This document shows, one piece after another, positions 13,276-24,420 of a stretch of DNA of 64,000 bases. The DNA is from Theobroma cacao (Eukaryota; Streptophyta; Magnoliopsida; Malvales; Malvaceae): positions 7,242,335 through 7,306,334 of the forward strand of contig NC_030858.1 in NCBI RefSeq assembly GCF_000208745.1, in the 5' to 3' direction. Below the pieces are notes generated by a model. It saw only the letters and a list, made by a program, of their open reading frames with translations. It ran no database searches and had not been told where the DNA came from. Every line of letters begins with the position of its first letter. Position 1 is the stretch's first letter. Both the position numbers and the translations under genes were made by a program.

Positions 13276-13433
13276 GAATACAAAGAGGGCCATGTATGCT
13301 AAATCTTTTTTCCTCTCACCACCATTTTTGTAAAACCCTAAAGCCTCAGAAACAACCTTTGGCTGAGCAAAGCAAAGAAGAGATAAAGAGAAATGGGAGT
13401 TCATAAGGTGTAGGAGACGAGGAAAGAGGTGGG

Positions 13434-13442
13434 TATTTATAG
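13434..13442 (-). promoter_or_regulatory. TATA box of MIR396a
   Basis: CTATAAATA on the minus strand. Initiation near 13405 would leave about 110 nt before the hairpin. Upstream (13765-13770) there is a CACGTG G-box next to GGGCCC. Confidence 0.65.
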
Positions 13443-15209
13443 CGGGAACGAGGGGGTTTCTTTTTAACCACCAATCCCGAGAAGAATATTGGGAGGGGAG
13501 GGAGGGCCTCTTTAAGATTTACTGAACCCTAGCTTTTATTATTGTTTTATAATTTTATTATAACAAAATATAAAATTTGATAATAAATAATTAATTCTTT
13601 TTTATTGTTATTTTCAACCCTTTGTGATATTAAAAAGCTGACCGTGCTTGATCCCATTAACCCTAACAGAAGAATTATCTTAGCATTATATTTTCATAAA
13701 TTAACGTGCGGCTGGGATGCAATTTTCCGGATCTGACGGTGGCTGTTACCATAGTGGGGGCAAACACGTGGGCCCCACCGTGGATCTGTCCACATTTGAA
13801 ACTAATTGACCCCCACGCGCTTTTCGGCATCTGGTTCCTAATCCAATCTTTACTTTTTTTTTTCTCCTTTTTTTTTGGTTGGCTTTTTACATCCTAAAAT
13901 CATAGTTAAAAAAACAACACTCAAGCATGCAACTAAAAAATTAAGCTAAATTAAGAATGAGCAATTTTTTATAATTAAAAATAAAATCAAATTTTAAAAA
14001 AATCAAAATAAATTTAAAGATAAATTCAAATAATCATTTATATATGGAAAAGTAAAATTATATCAATTATTTTCATTTGATGTATAATATTTATTATGAA
14101 CTCATTTGCTTTTTTTTTTTTGTAATTTTTTCAACTAAAATTGATATCACTTTACTTGTAATACCAAATTCAGTAATTGATATTAATTATATATTAGCAT
14201 GGATTGAATAAGAATAAAATTCGACCTTGTAAAGTTAATACTTGCCAAAATAGTTAGAACAATTATTTTGCTTAATATATAACCCAGCTTGGGAGATGTC
14301 AATATTGACACTTTCATTTCAAAGATGCATATGGCCACATTAATCCAAGTTAATTACCCTCAACCACAAGTCAAAAAAGTAAGTCGCGGTATTCAATTTA
14401 GTCATTTTTTTCCAAGTAATTGTCACAACTCTTGTTGCTATATGCATAATTCAAACATTTCTTTAAGAAGCATAAAGCATTATCCATCTTTGAAGCCTAA
14501 ACAGACACGAAAAACAGAAAAAGAAAAATACAAGTAAAAGGTATCATCTTCTGATCAATTTCTTTTCTCTTAAAAGAATTGTCATTTATAGGGAGACATT
14601 TAATTTAGTACATTTGGTTTATTTTGACAATTATAGTATACCATGCTTCTCATATTAGTATTACAGTTGAATTTTCAATTTAAATGAACGTATGCTTCAA
14701 AGGAAAAACCTACCTCATAAGAGTTAACGTGGCAATCAAGTTTAGTTTTTAACTGTTAATATGTAGACTAAAGCTTAGGAGGAAAATCTTCCTAGTGCTT
14801 ACTAGGTCTCTCGGTTGCATTATCTAAATCTTCAAATAACTTTTCAAGCAGAGAAGAGATCTTCTATTCACTTTAACCATTCTTGAAATTAAAATTTAGT
14901 TTGTTTTGTTCAATTCTTGAAATGAGTTCTGTAATTTAAAACCTTAAAGCTAACTCAAATATGAAACAGTTTTTGTAGCTTTAACAATAAGTTGAAAAGG
15001 GGTTTTTGGAGACTAATTAAATTTCAAATTTTTAGTCCTTTAATTAGGATAAACATAATCTAACAATTTATTTAAAAAAATCTATTTAATTTTATTGATA
15101 CCTTAAGATTAGATTGGCCAATTAAGCAATCTCAATTAAGATCCTCTGAGGTTTGTTATGATTCAATGGTTTATACTTTGCAGATGAGCTATGACATATT
15201 CCGTAAAAC
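13443..15209. other. MIR396a upstream region and intergenic DNA
   Basis: About 13440-13830 is richer in G and C and holds the likely MIR396a promoter, including a G-box (13765-13770) inside a CACGTGGGCCCCACC stretch. From 13850 on it is AT-rich with no supported gene. Open frames at 13706-13897 and 14289-14537 look accidental. Confidence 0.45.
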
Positions 15210-18005
15210 TTGATGCAATCCCCTTATCACTTGTTCAAAGGAAGCCTGCTAACATATAGACCTAGGGTTACAATTCATGAGATAATTGGAGACAGTCAAT
15301 TTGCTTTTATATGAGATAGATAGTTATTGGTTTGTTCGTTGATTGCCAAAAAGATGATCGATTTACTAAAAAAGGATAACCAAAGTGGACAATTATTTAA
15401 AGTAGATCTCAAAAAAGCCTACAAGAGCGTAAATTGGAAAATTCTAGAGATGATTATGGGGAAGATGAGGTTTGGGTGCAAATGGTGAGGACGGATAAGA
15501 AAATGTATATCCTTCGTCCCAAATGTTGGTTCTTGTCAATAAAGCCCCCATGAGACAATTTAGGACATGTAGAGGCTTGAGGCAAGGTTGTCTATTGTCA
15601 CTATTCTTGTTCAACATGGTTGCTGAAGTGTTTAGCACAATGATGGCTAGGGCGACTAAAATATGGCTATGCAAAGGTGTTAGCATTGGATAAAATGGCC
15701 TTAGCATTTCTCATTTGCAATACGCAGATGACACGTTGATCATTTACAAGCCAGATTGGAAAAGCCTAGCAAACATTAAGGGTGTCTTAAGATGGTTCCA
15801 AGTGATCTCGGGACTCAAGATTAAATTTCGAAAGAGTTGTTTGTTGGGTGTAGGAATTGAGGAGATGCTGGTTGATGAGAGGTCGGATATCTTATGCCAA
15901 TCTGGTAAACTTCTTGCTACCTACTTGGGCTTCCACTAGGGGTTAACCAATTCTCTTTAAAAGTTTAGAAACTAATCATTGAGAGGTTCAAACTGAGATG
16001 GGCAATTTGGAAATCCAAAACGCTCGATATCGAAAGAAGATTTACTCTTTTCATATCAGTATTTGTCAACCTTTTCAAATTTTACATGTTACTTTTCCAA
16101 TTGCCAAATGGGGTGAAGGAAGAACTTGTGAAAATTCAAAGGACGTTTTTATGGGTTGGATCATCTCCGGTTCAAAAAATTCACTATGTTTGCTGGGATA
16201 TAGTCTACAAGCCTCTTAGGGGTGTTTGAAAATTAAAAACATGGCGTTATATTTAATTGATGAGCTCTCAAAGCCAAGTTAGCAATGAAAGAAGAATTGG
16301 TCAAGAGAAAGTTATTGGATAATAGTTTGACCATCTGTTGGTTGTCTAAAAAAGAGAACGAATTTGTCTATCATTTGTTTTATACATTTAACAATAGTGG
16401 AAGATTTGGTTAATTTGGCATAACACTTGCAGATTGCTTTGGGTTGCATCATGGGTAGTTGTTCATTTTTTTCTAGGCATGGAATGCTACTTATTCAAAT
16501 AGGGTTATCGACAAAGTATGACGTATGGTGTTTTTGCCATCATTTGTTTTATTTGTCTTTGTATGGATGAGATGATGTTTAATGGCAAATGTTTGGATGT
16601 TGTCCAATTATTTGATGTCATCAAATAAAGAATAGCTTAGTGCACTACAACAAATTTCACTTACGGCTACACATTTTGTATACTTTTTACGATAATTTTA
16701 TAGATTTGACTGTATTTTATAATTTTTTAGTAGCATTATAAATAAATTGTAGCTATAGATTATGCATACACTAGCAAAGATTGCACTTTCGATATTGCTA
16801 TTAAATGTGAAATAAGACAACTAAAAGTTTTATTAATTGCACTTTTTAAGATTTCACTACATAAACTATGTGTTGCCTAAAAAAATTAAATTAAAGTAAA
16901 AATTTGTTATAGACTTATTTAGATACCTTAAGGTTGCCTTAGTCCTAAAAAAGGGGTAAAAGTTAAGAAGATTGGAGTTGTGTGGGAATGTCCTATTCTT
17001 GTCTTTCTCAAATTTATTGTTAATGGAGTGACAAAGGATAGTCCAGAGGCCATCGAAATAGATGAAGTGCTACAAGATGAAGTAGATTCTAATAAATGTA
17101 TATTCTTTAATTGTATTGGTGGAGGAGATTAGAACCTTGTTGAGTTGCTTGCAATTAGAGAAGTTTTCATTGTGTTTGTTGCATCTAAATAGGTAAATTC
17201 TTATGGTTTAACAATTGAAAGTGATTATATTAACGTGGTTAACTAGGTTTCACATGCTCACTCCTCCTTTTGAAGGCTAAGGAAGTGGATTCTTTTTATT
17301 GAAAATATCATAACAAAGTGGGCAATTAAAACATTAAGCATATATTCCTAGGGTTGCTAATGACCTAGTAGATGCTCTCAGCAAAGTTAGGGTACAAAGA
17401 CAACAAGACTTTTTGTAGGTTATTAAATAGTGAATAGGTATTTTCTTGTTTGTATCAATCATGTTTTGGCTATATGCAGGAAAGAAAGCCAAGGCTTACA
17501 GGGAGGCAACTTAGTGGAAAAACCTAAGGAAGGATGGTTGAAGTTTAACATGAACAGTGCAACTAGAGGTAACCTTGAAGACGTGGGCATCAGAAGAGTG
17601 CTTAGGGATGACAGGGGGACAGTGAAAGTTGTTTTTTCCTAGCATGTGCAAGTTAAAGATTTTAACAAGGTTGAGTTGCTTGCAATCAAGGAAGCCTTTG
17701 CAATCTATACATCTTCTGGATGGGTCTGATCTCATAATTTAAAAATTAAAAACGACTTAGCTAATGTAGTGAAATGCGTCACTAATCTTGACACTGTCTC
17801 GTGGAGATTAAAGATGGCAATTGGTTGAGCATTGAAGGCACGAAAAAGAAAATAGGACAATAGAAGATTTCACAAATTTAAAAAGAAACAAATTATATAG
17901 TAGATGGGCTTGCAAAAGTAGGAACACAGTATGGCCAGGACCTGCTGACAATAAGGAATTAGTGGAGTATGATGAGAATTGTTGGTCAAGTGCCCCACAG
18001 TAGAG
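15210..18005 (+). mobile_element. Decayed LINE (non-LTR retrotransposon)
   Basis: Conceptual translation, broken by stops and shifts, follows the plant L1-type reverse transcriptase: GQLFKVDLKKAYKSVNW (about 15390-15440), GLRQGCLLS (about 15570-15600) and QYADDTLIIYK with the catalytic YADD box at 15721-15732. Then come the usual later segments, including a degenerate LWVASW region near 16440. The C-terminal RNase H domain is present twice in degraded form: about 17130-17400 (VELLAIREVF, then TIESDYINVVN) and 17500-17990 (GWLKFNMNSATRGN, VELLAIKEAFAIYTSSGW, then IKNDLANVV). The 5' end, with ORF1 and the endonuclease, was not recognised. Not active. Confidence 0.85.
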
Positions 18006-18940
18006 GTAATTCTTATGTCTTTTGTTTGTGTTTTATATTGATAAAATTGACTTGTTGTGTAGTGCTTCATTGTTTTAGGGACGTTAGGTGATGATGGCAA
18101 CTAGGATAGCACATAGCAAGGTGATAAGTAAGGAACACAAAAAAATAAAATAAAATAAATAAGGAAGAAAAAAAGAAAAACAACAATTTCTTTTTTTAAA
18201 AAAAGCATTTGAATGGAGTCATTACTAATCAATGGGACATGAATTCCCTAGTCGTGGAAGGGTTGGATTGGTTGATTGAATGACATTGAGTGGATGCATG
18301 TTCAAGCCTAAGTTGATGGTTGAAAGGGATTTAAATCACAAAAAGAGGTAAGGTAGTGAATATGTGGTGGAGGTTACCCATCGCCATAAAGAAAAGGTGA
18401 AAGGAATGGCATGATGAGGAAGACTAATTGTAAAGAATGACCGTGAGAAGGAGTGTGAAGAGGAGTGGTTTTTTAGGGAGGTGTTGTAATTAAATGCTCT
18501 TAATTAAGGTTAAGGACAAGAGAGAAAGAAGAAAAGTAATCAACGGGGAAAGGGATGAGTGGGGTCATGAGCTTCATGGGATTTGGCCAAGGTTGGGAAA
18601 TACTTGAGTAACCTTTTAACATCTAGGTAGGAAAAATTTTAGTAGAAAATAAATGGTGACAAAGAGAAAGTGAAGAAGGAAAGAAATGAAAAAAAAAAAG
18701 AAGAAAAATAGAAAAGAAATAAAATAATAAAAAGACAGAGAATAAGGGAAAAATAAAAAAAACAAACTACCTTCAATGAGACTCTCCTCAAAAAACACTA
18801 TCAAAATAAGCAAAGAAGGAAAGGTAATGAGAGGGACATAATCAAGAGTTTGAAGGTATAGAAAGACATGAAAAGATGGAGTTAAACAATTAAGCAAAAC
18901 CTACAAGTGGAAAAAAGAAAAAAGGTATGAAAGGGGTGTT
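18006..18940. other. Purine-rich intergenic stretch
   Basis: The + strand is A/G-rich, most strongly at 18630-18760. The 93-codon Phe/Leu-rich frame on the minus strand (18616-18897) is a product of this bias. The stretch could be flanking or internal transposon DNA, but no family was recognised. Confidence 0.4.
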
Positions 18941-19929
18941 AGTGTAGTAAGCTCAATATAATGAGGACCAAGAAGGGTTGAATTAGACTTTATGAAAATT
19001 TCTTTGAAACCATAGTAAAAATCAAGTCTTTTTCAAAAATAGATTTTAGACTTGTGTTGAAACCAAATCAAATGATTTTCTCCAGTAATTTCCAACAATA
19101 AATCACAAAGCTAAAATGAAAAACAAGACATAAGTATTTTCATAAAGGTTCAGTTTCTCAAATGCCTATGTTCTTTCCTTTAGTGCCCAAGGTGTTTCAA
19201 ATCCATTAAAAAAATGTGTTTTTTTATGGGATTAAGCGTAAACGCTTACAAATGCTTTTTAATAGGATTAAGTAATAACCCTTACAAACACTTTGTAACG
19301 AGATCAAGCAAAAACCCATACAATAGTTTTTAACGGGCTTAACCACAAACCCTCACTAACTTTTTAAGGCTAAGTTATAACTTTTATAAGTGTGTGTACA
19401 AAGGAACAACAATGAACTCGTCTCAAAAGCTGATGAGATAAGTGTTTAAGCTTTAAATGAAGTAGGTACAAGTATATCGACTCAATGATAGCAATAAATG
19501 GCTTTAAATGCTTGAAGGAAGACTAAGATTTGAGTGTAAAAGAGCAATAATAGATCTTGAAGCTTTTCTCTAAGGTTTGAATGTGTAAATGTGTTTTCTC
19601 TTCTTCCAAATAAGTGCAAAGGTTCTTTTTATGCACACAAGTGAAGATAGAGCCGTTGGACACAAGACTGAAACAGATCCAGTTATTACTGTGTCTTTAG
19701 GATTGACTTTAGAGATTCTAGGATCGACTATAGAGCTTCTAAGGTTGACATGTTCTTTCAAAATTTCAAATTAGAGTTTCTATAGTTGAATACAAGTGTC
19801 CTTTCAATCTTTTACTTGAGAACTCATCATTTTGAATTTTGAACTGCTAGGGTCGAGTAGGGGTGCTCAAAAGTCAACTAGAATTTCTCAAATCTTGAAA
19901 TTTTTTACGCAATCTGGCTTAAGATTGAT
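18941..19929. repeat. LTR-like repeat with internal tandem units
   Basis: The sequence has the look of an LTR or internal flank of a plant LTR retrotransposon: GAAGGGTTGAATTAGAC near the left end and a region of short tandem units. Units of about 35 bp, GGGATTAAGC-AAAACCCTTACAAA-like, occur four times with divergence (19220-19255, 19256-19291, 19292-19326, 19327-19360). No coding domain is visible. Classification rests on general resemblance only. Confidence 0.4.
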
Positions 19930-20640
19930 TGTTGAAATGAGCTTTGTAACTAATTGAGATTGGTCAAGGTTTAGTTTCAAACTTGTAATCATATATTCAC
20001 ATTGAATAATTAAAGGTTTTCAGTCATTAATAAGATATCAATATAAAGGTTATAAGTCTCTTGGATAAAATTCATGAGATTAATATACTTTGAAAGGAAA
20101 TTATAATGGGTTACAATTATGTGAACCTCATGCATCAAAGCATAATCTTTAAATAGTCATGGTTAATATTTCATTAAGATTGAATATCAGTGATGCTAAG
20201 GATACTTATAGACTGATACATTATGCGTTCCTTACTTGAGAAGTAAGTAACTGATCTCATAGATTGAAGTATAGAGATACTTAAAATTAGAATTTGGGTG
20301 TTTATTCTTGAAACAAGTTCATTGAACATAACCTGACATTAGAAATGCATTTGGTATCTCACTCTAAGGTCTACAAATATTTCTCATGTGTTAATCGTGT
20401 AAATATTCCTTAGACTTAAGATATCAGGTTGTTTTATATGTGGAATGTTATATATTTGATTATATCCTTACAGGTCCTACCAAGGATGCCAAATCAGAAT
20501 ATGGTTGGTAATAGCATGAAACATTTGAAAATAAATGAGTGGTTAAAATAGAAATCTTCATCCCAAGAGATTCAGAGAACATATTCTAACAGTTCTTAAT
20601 TAATATTAACTTATTCAAATCTTTGGTCAAAAGAAAAGTA
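19930..20640 (+). repeat. LTR-like repeat family 2, truncated copy
   Basis: About 710 bp aligns over its whole length, with many substitutions, to 22162-22870. Shared blocks include TGTTG at the start, ATGAGATTAATAT, AAGTAAG..GATCTCATAGATTG, GAAGTATAGAGATACTTAAAA and TTCTCATGTGT..AAT.GTGTAAATA. The similarity ends near 20640. There is no coding frame. The TGTTG start suits an LTR, but no matching CA end or target duplication was found. Confidence 0.65.
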
Positions 20641-21652
20641 TTGATCATCTAGCAAAAAAAGTAATTTTAGATCAAAAGTAGGTCTAGCCATAGACTTTTA
20701 TATATATAAATGAAATAAATATTTTGATTTTAAATTATTTTCTTTATCTTAAGATAGCATATATATGACAAATAATATCAACATTGCCATTGAATTGATA
20801 TTTTAAGGTGCAACTACAGGTCGAGGGTCTTATCACTTTGCCCCCCCAAAATTTTAAATTTTTTATATATTATATATATTTTCAATGGGCTCCCTAAAAT
20901 AATTTTTGAATAATATATATATTTTCAATGAGCCCTTTAAAATAATTAATACGAATAAAAAATAATAAAATAACTCTACAAACTTATTCAACTTTACCCT
21001 AACTCTTTTAAGTTTCTCCACACATCTTTCCTTTTCTTTTTTTTTCTCTTTTGTCCTTTCATTATGAAATTACTAAGAGGTAAAATTTTTTTATATCTTT
21101 TTTTCGAATTATATTATTATTTATATTTTTTATTTTTTAATTCTATTCTATTTAGTTATATGTTCTAAATTTCTATAGATTTTCTTCTTTAAATTTCTAC
21201 AACCATCAACCATATTCTTCTCTTTCCTTTTTTGTTATGTGATTCTATTTTCTACTTGCCATATTCTTTTTTTTTCTATTATGTGAATTTTATTTTTAAT
21301 TATTTTAATTTTTAAAAATATTATGCAATTCTCAAATATAAGTTGTAGCATTACATTATTGGTTGTTACTTAAAATTTCATCAATATATCATTTTTTATT
21401 AATCTTGCTTATATAAAATATTTTTTATGTGCTTTACATTTTATATTTAATTGAAAGAAAATTATCTTTAAGTATTTAGTCTTTAAACAATTCTAATTAT
21501 ATAAGAAAAAATTATTAATCTTATATATCGTATTTAACTATTTATATTTTATACATTATTTCTCTTGTCTTTGACTTTCTTAACAAAAATTGGTTAGCTT
21601 GAGCATAACAAAATTAGAATGGAAAACAAAAAGTAACTAATGTTAACTATGA
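20641..21652. other. AT-rich intergenic stretch
   Basis: No gene found. A short two-copy direct repeat is visible at about 20870-20945 (units containing TATATTTTCAATGGGCTCCC and TATATTTTCAATGAGCCC, about 44 bp apart). Confidence 0.45.
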
Positions 21653-22161
21653 ACACTTAGAACCCGTTTGGCTTAATTTTTTTTTTAACTTAAAAGCTAT
21701 TATTAAGCTCTTATGAAAAATAATAGTTCTTAGAATTAAGCTAAAAACGTTTGGTAAACTGTTTAACAAAATAAATTATGTAAGCTCTAATTTCAGTTAA
21801 AATTACTATAAAGGGTATTCATGCCATCTTCAATCACCTAATAAGTTATAATGTAATACTTCAAGTTTATAGATAATTTCAAATGTTAAAATCAAAAAAA
21901 TCAATAAAAAAGAGAATAACTTTCAAACTTGTATAATAGCAATAGTATTAGATTTTTATTGATCTAACAAGTAATAGGACTACGATGCTTTAATTTCCAA
22001 AAAAGAAGAGAAAAGAGGAAATGATGTATTTAATATTAAAATCTTTTTTGGTGAAAAAGAGAGAAAATCTTTAAATAGTATCTGAATGCAGTTTTGAATT
22101 TTAGATTTTTTTTCTCTTAATCTTTATAAGAACAAAATAAGTTTAGATTTTGATATTCTAT

Positions 22162-24080
22162 TGTTGGTGTTAGGATGAGCCTTGCAGCCAATTGGGATTG
22201 GTTGAGGCTTGATTCCAATCATGCAACAGTATCATTCATGTTAAATGATTAAAGATTTTTCTTCATCAATAAGACATTAATTATAATGAGTTATAAGTTT
22301 AATTGGATTAAGTCCATGAGATTAATATGCCTTGTAAGAAAATTATAATAGGTTGCAGTTATGAGATTCCTATGCATCAAAACATAATCTCAAAATGTTC
22401 CTGGTCAATGTATCATTGAAATTGGACATCAATGATGCTTAGAGACTAGTATATTCTATGTTCCTTACTTTGGAAGTAAGCAATCGATCTCATAGATTGA
22501 AGTATAGAGATACTTAAAACTAAAATATAGGTGCTTGTCTAGGAGAGCAAGTTCACTGAACATGACCCACCATGAGAAGTGCATTTGGTAATACACTCTA
22601 GTGTCTATGCAACACTTCTCATGTGTCAATTGTGTAAATACTCCCTAGACTTGAGACACCAAGTTGTCTTATGTGTGGAGTGCTATATTTTGATTTCATC
22701 CCTATGGGTGCCTAACCAAGGATGCTAAAATAGGATGCTTTTGAGTATACTATGAAACATGTGAAGGCAAATGAGTGGTTAAGATAGGAATTATCACCTT
22801 AAGTGTTTTAGATGATATATCCTATCAATTCTTGGTTAACATTAGCTTATTGAAGTCCTTGGCCAAGGCGACATGAAAATTATGAAAATGTTTTATAACT
22901 CTCTATAAAGCTAATGTTATAATTGTAGGAACAAATATGGAGGTCAATAAGAATAGACATTGTACCAAGCTCTTATCATCTCTAGGATATATGATGAGGG
23001 AATGAATTACACTGATAGACTGTACACTGAAATGTTGTCAAAGAACCCTTAGACTCTCCCAACAATTAGGTGGCCATGATGAATTACTAGATGTCAATCT
23101 TGGTCTATGAAATTGATTATAAACTAATTAATTGAAATTTATATTAATCAATTCCATTGCCAACATGTTGAGAACCTAATGGGTCACACACAATGATTGC
23201 ATTTGAATTAAATTGGGAGAGTGATGATTTAAGTTAGACTTAAATCACATGCTAGGTAATTAACTTCTATAAACTTAATTAAAAGAGTTTAATTAAGTTT
23301 TTGACATAATTATAAATAGTTATAACTATAAGGCCTTGATTGCAAAATATAAAGGAAATTAATTTTGATTTTAATTTCCAAGGACTTAATTAAAAGAGTT
23401 TAATTAANNNNNNNNNNNNNNNNNNNNNNNNNNNNNNNNNNNNNNNNNNNNNNNNNNNNNNNNNNNNNNNNNNNNNNNNNNNNNNNNNNNNNNNNNNNNN
23501 NNNNNNNNNNNNNNNNNNNNNNNNNNNNNNNNNNNNNNNNNNNNNNNNNNNNNNNNNNNNNNNNNNNNNNNNNNNNNNNNNNNNNNNNNNNNNNNNNNNN
23601 NNNNNNNNNNNNNNNNNNNNNNNNNNNNNNNNNNNNNNNNNNNNNNNNNNNNNNNNNNNNNNNNNNNNNNNNNNNAAAAAGAAAATTGCTTATGAAGCAA
23701 TTTTCGAGAAAGGTTCGACTAAGATTGTGAAAAAGAAGAAAAGGACAATTGTTGTCCTCTTTGCTAGCACAAAATATAGTTAAAAACTCCTTCCTTTGTT
23801 AAAGGTTCAAGTGCAATCGTGTGTACTACCATTGAAGGCCAAACACTTGATTGGCTAGGGTTTTTGCTCCTTATGTTGTTTGAGGGATTGCTTCGGAAAG
23901 TGCCATCATGATTACAAAATTACATGACAAGATAACTTTCTAAATAATAATTTATTTTGTATTTTTATGTGTTAAATATCACTAAGGTGATCCATGGGTG
24001 GAGGCATGTTTTATTGTTTTGTTATAAAGTTTTTAATTTTCTTTCCGCTGCGTATTTTGAGCATGCCATCCATAGCCAAA
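22162..24080 (+). repeat. LTR-like repeat family 2, longer copy with gap
   Basis: It starts TGTTGGTG and matches the truncated copy (19930-20640) over its first 710 bp, then continues. Near the right end comes TTTCCGCTGCGTATTTTGAG, an ending often seen in plant LTRs. The assembly gap at 23408-23675 interrupts it. The exact right end and target duplication are not resolved, so it could be a solo LTR or part of a larger element. Confidence 0.5.
23408..23675. other. Assembly gap (268 N)
   Basis: A run of N inside repetitive DNA. The true length and content are unknown. Confidence 0.99.
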
Positions 24081-24420
24081 CCCATCAATTGGGTCTTCTG
24101 TTTTTTCATTAGTTTTTGTAGAGAGAGGTAGAGAAGAGCGAAATCATTATTTACGTTGAAGAATGATAATTTGTAGAGAGAAAGAGAGGAGAGGGAGATT
24201 AATTGAGATATGAGTATTTTCTAAAAATTAATGTATTTTTAAAAGAAGAGAAGAAAAAGCTCTTTCTTGGAGCTTTTTTTAAGCTCTTTTTTTAAAAATT
24301 TTGTTCTTTAAAAAAAAAGCTATTTTTTTAAAGAATTTCTCAAAAAATCATATTTAGCTTGATTTTTACTTTTAAGAGGTAGATAAGTTGAAAAAAAAGC
24401 TAAGTCAAACATGCACTTAA

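Larger units (their letters stand above)
13149..13292 (-). ncRNA. MIR396a: MIR396a precursor hairpin
   Basis: On the minus strand the 5' arm (13275 down to 13255) is the 21-nt mature miR396a, UUCCACAGC through GAACUG. The 3' arm (13183 down to 13163) starts GUUCAAUAAAGC and ends GUGGGAAG, as in known miR396a-3p. The lower stem pairs GGCCCTCTTTGTATTC with GATACGGACAGGGTC. The loop is about 70 nt, longer than in MIR396b. The product targets GRF transcription factor mRNAs. A 110-codon open frame covers the same strand (13072-13404), but the hairpin explains the sequence. The gene points toward MIR396b, tail to tail. Confidence 0.96.
21653..24420. mobile_element. MITE, family 2, split by an LTR-like insertion
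   Basis: The left terminal segment (CCCGTTTGGCTTAATTTTTT near 21662-21680) is an imperfect inverted copy of the right end (24392-24420, reverse complement TGCATGTTTGACTTAGC followed by T-run). Internal end blocks such as AAAAGAAGAGAA, AAAGCTCTTT and TTTTAAGAG(G/A)..GATAAGTTGAA are shared with the complete copy at 28913-29293. The two halves are separated by family-2 LTR-like DNA (22162 to about 24080). Confidence 0.55.

Noticed and set aside
13072..13404. 110-codon minus-strand frame
   Set aside because: It overlaps the MIR396a hairpin and its leader; the miRNA explains the conserved sequence and no protein domain is visible.
18616..18897. 93-codon Phe/Leu-rich minus-strand frame that looks like a membrane protein
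   Set aside because: It is the complement of an A/G-rich low-complexity stretch.
23404..23700. 98-codon frame
   Set aside because: Almost all of it is the N gap.
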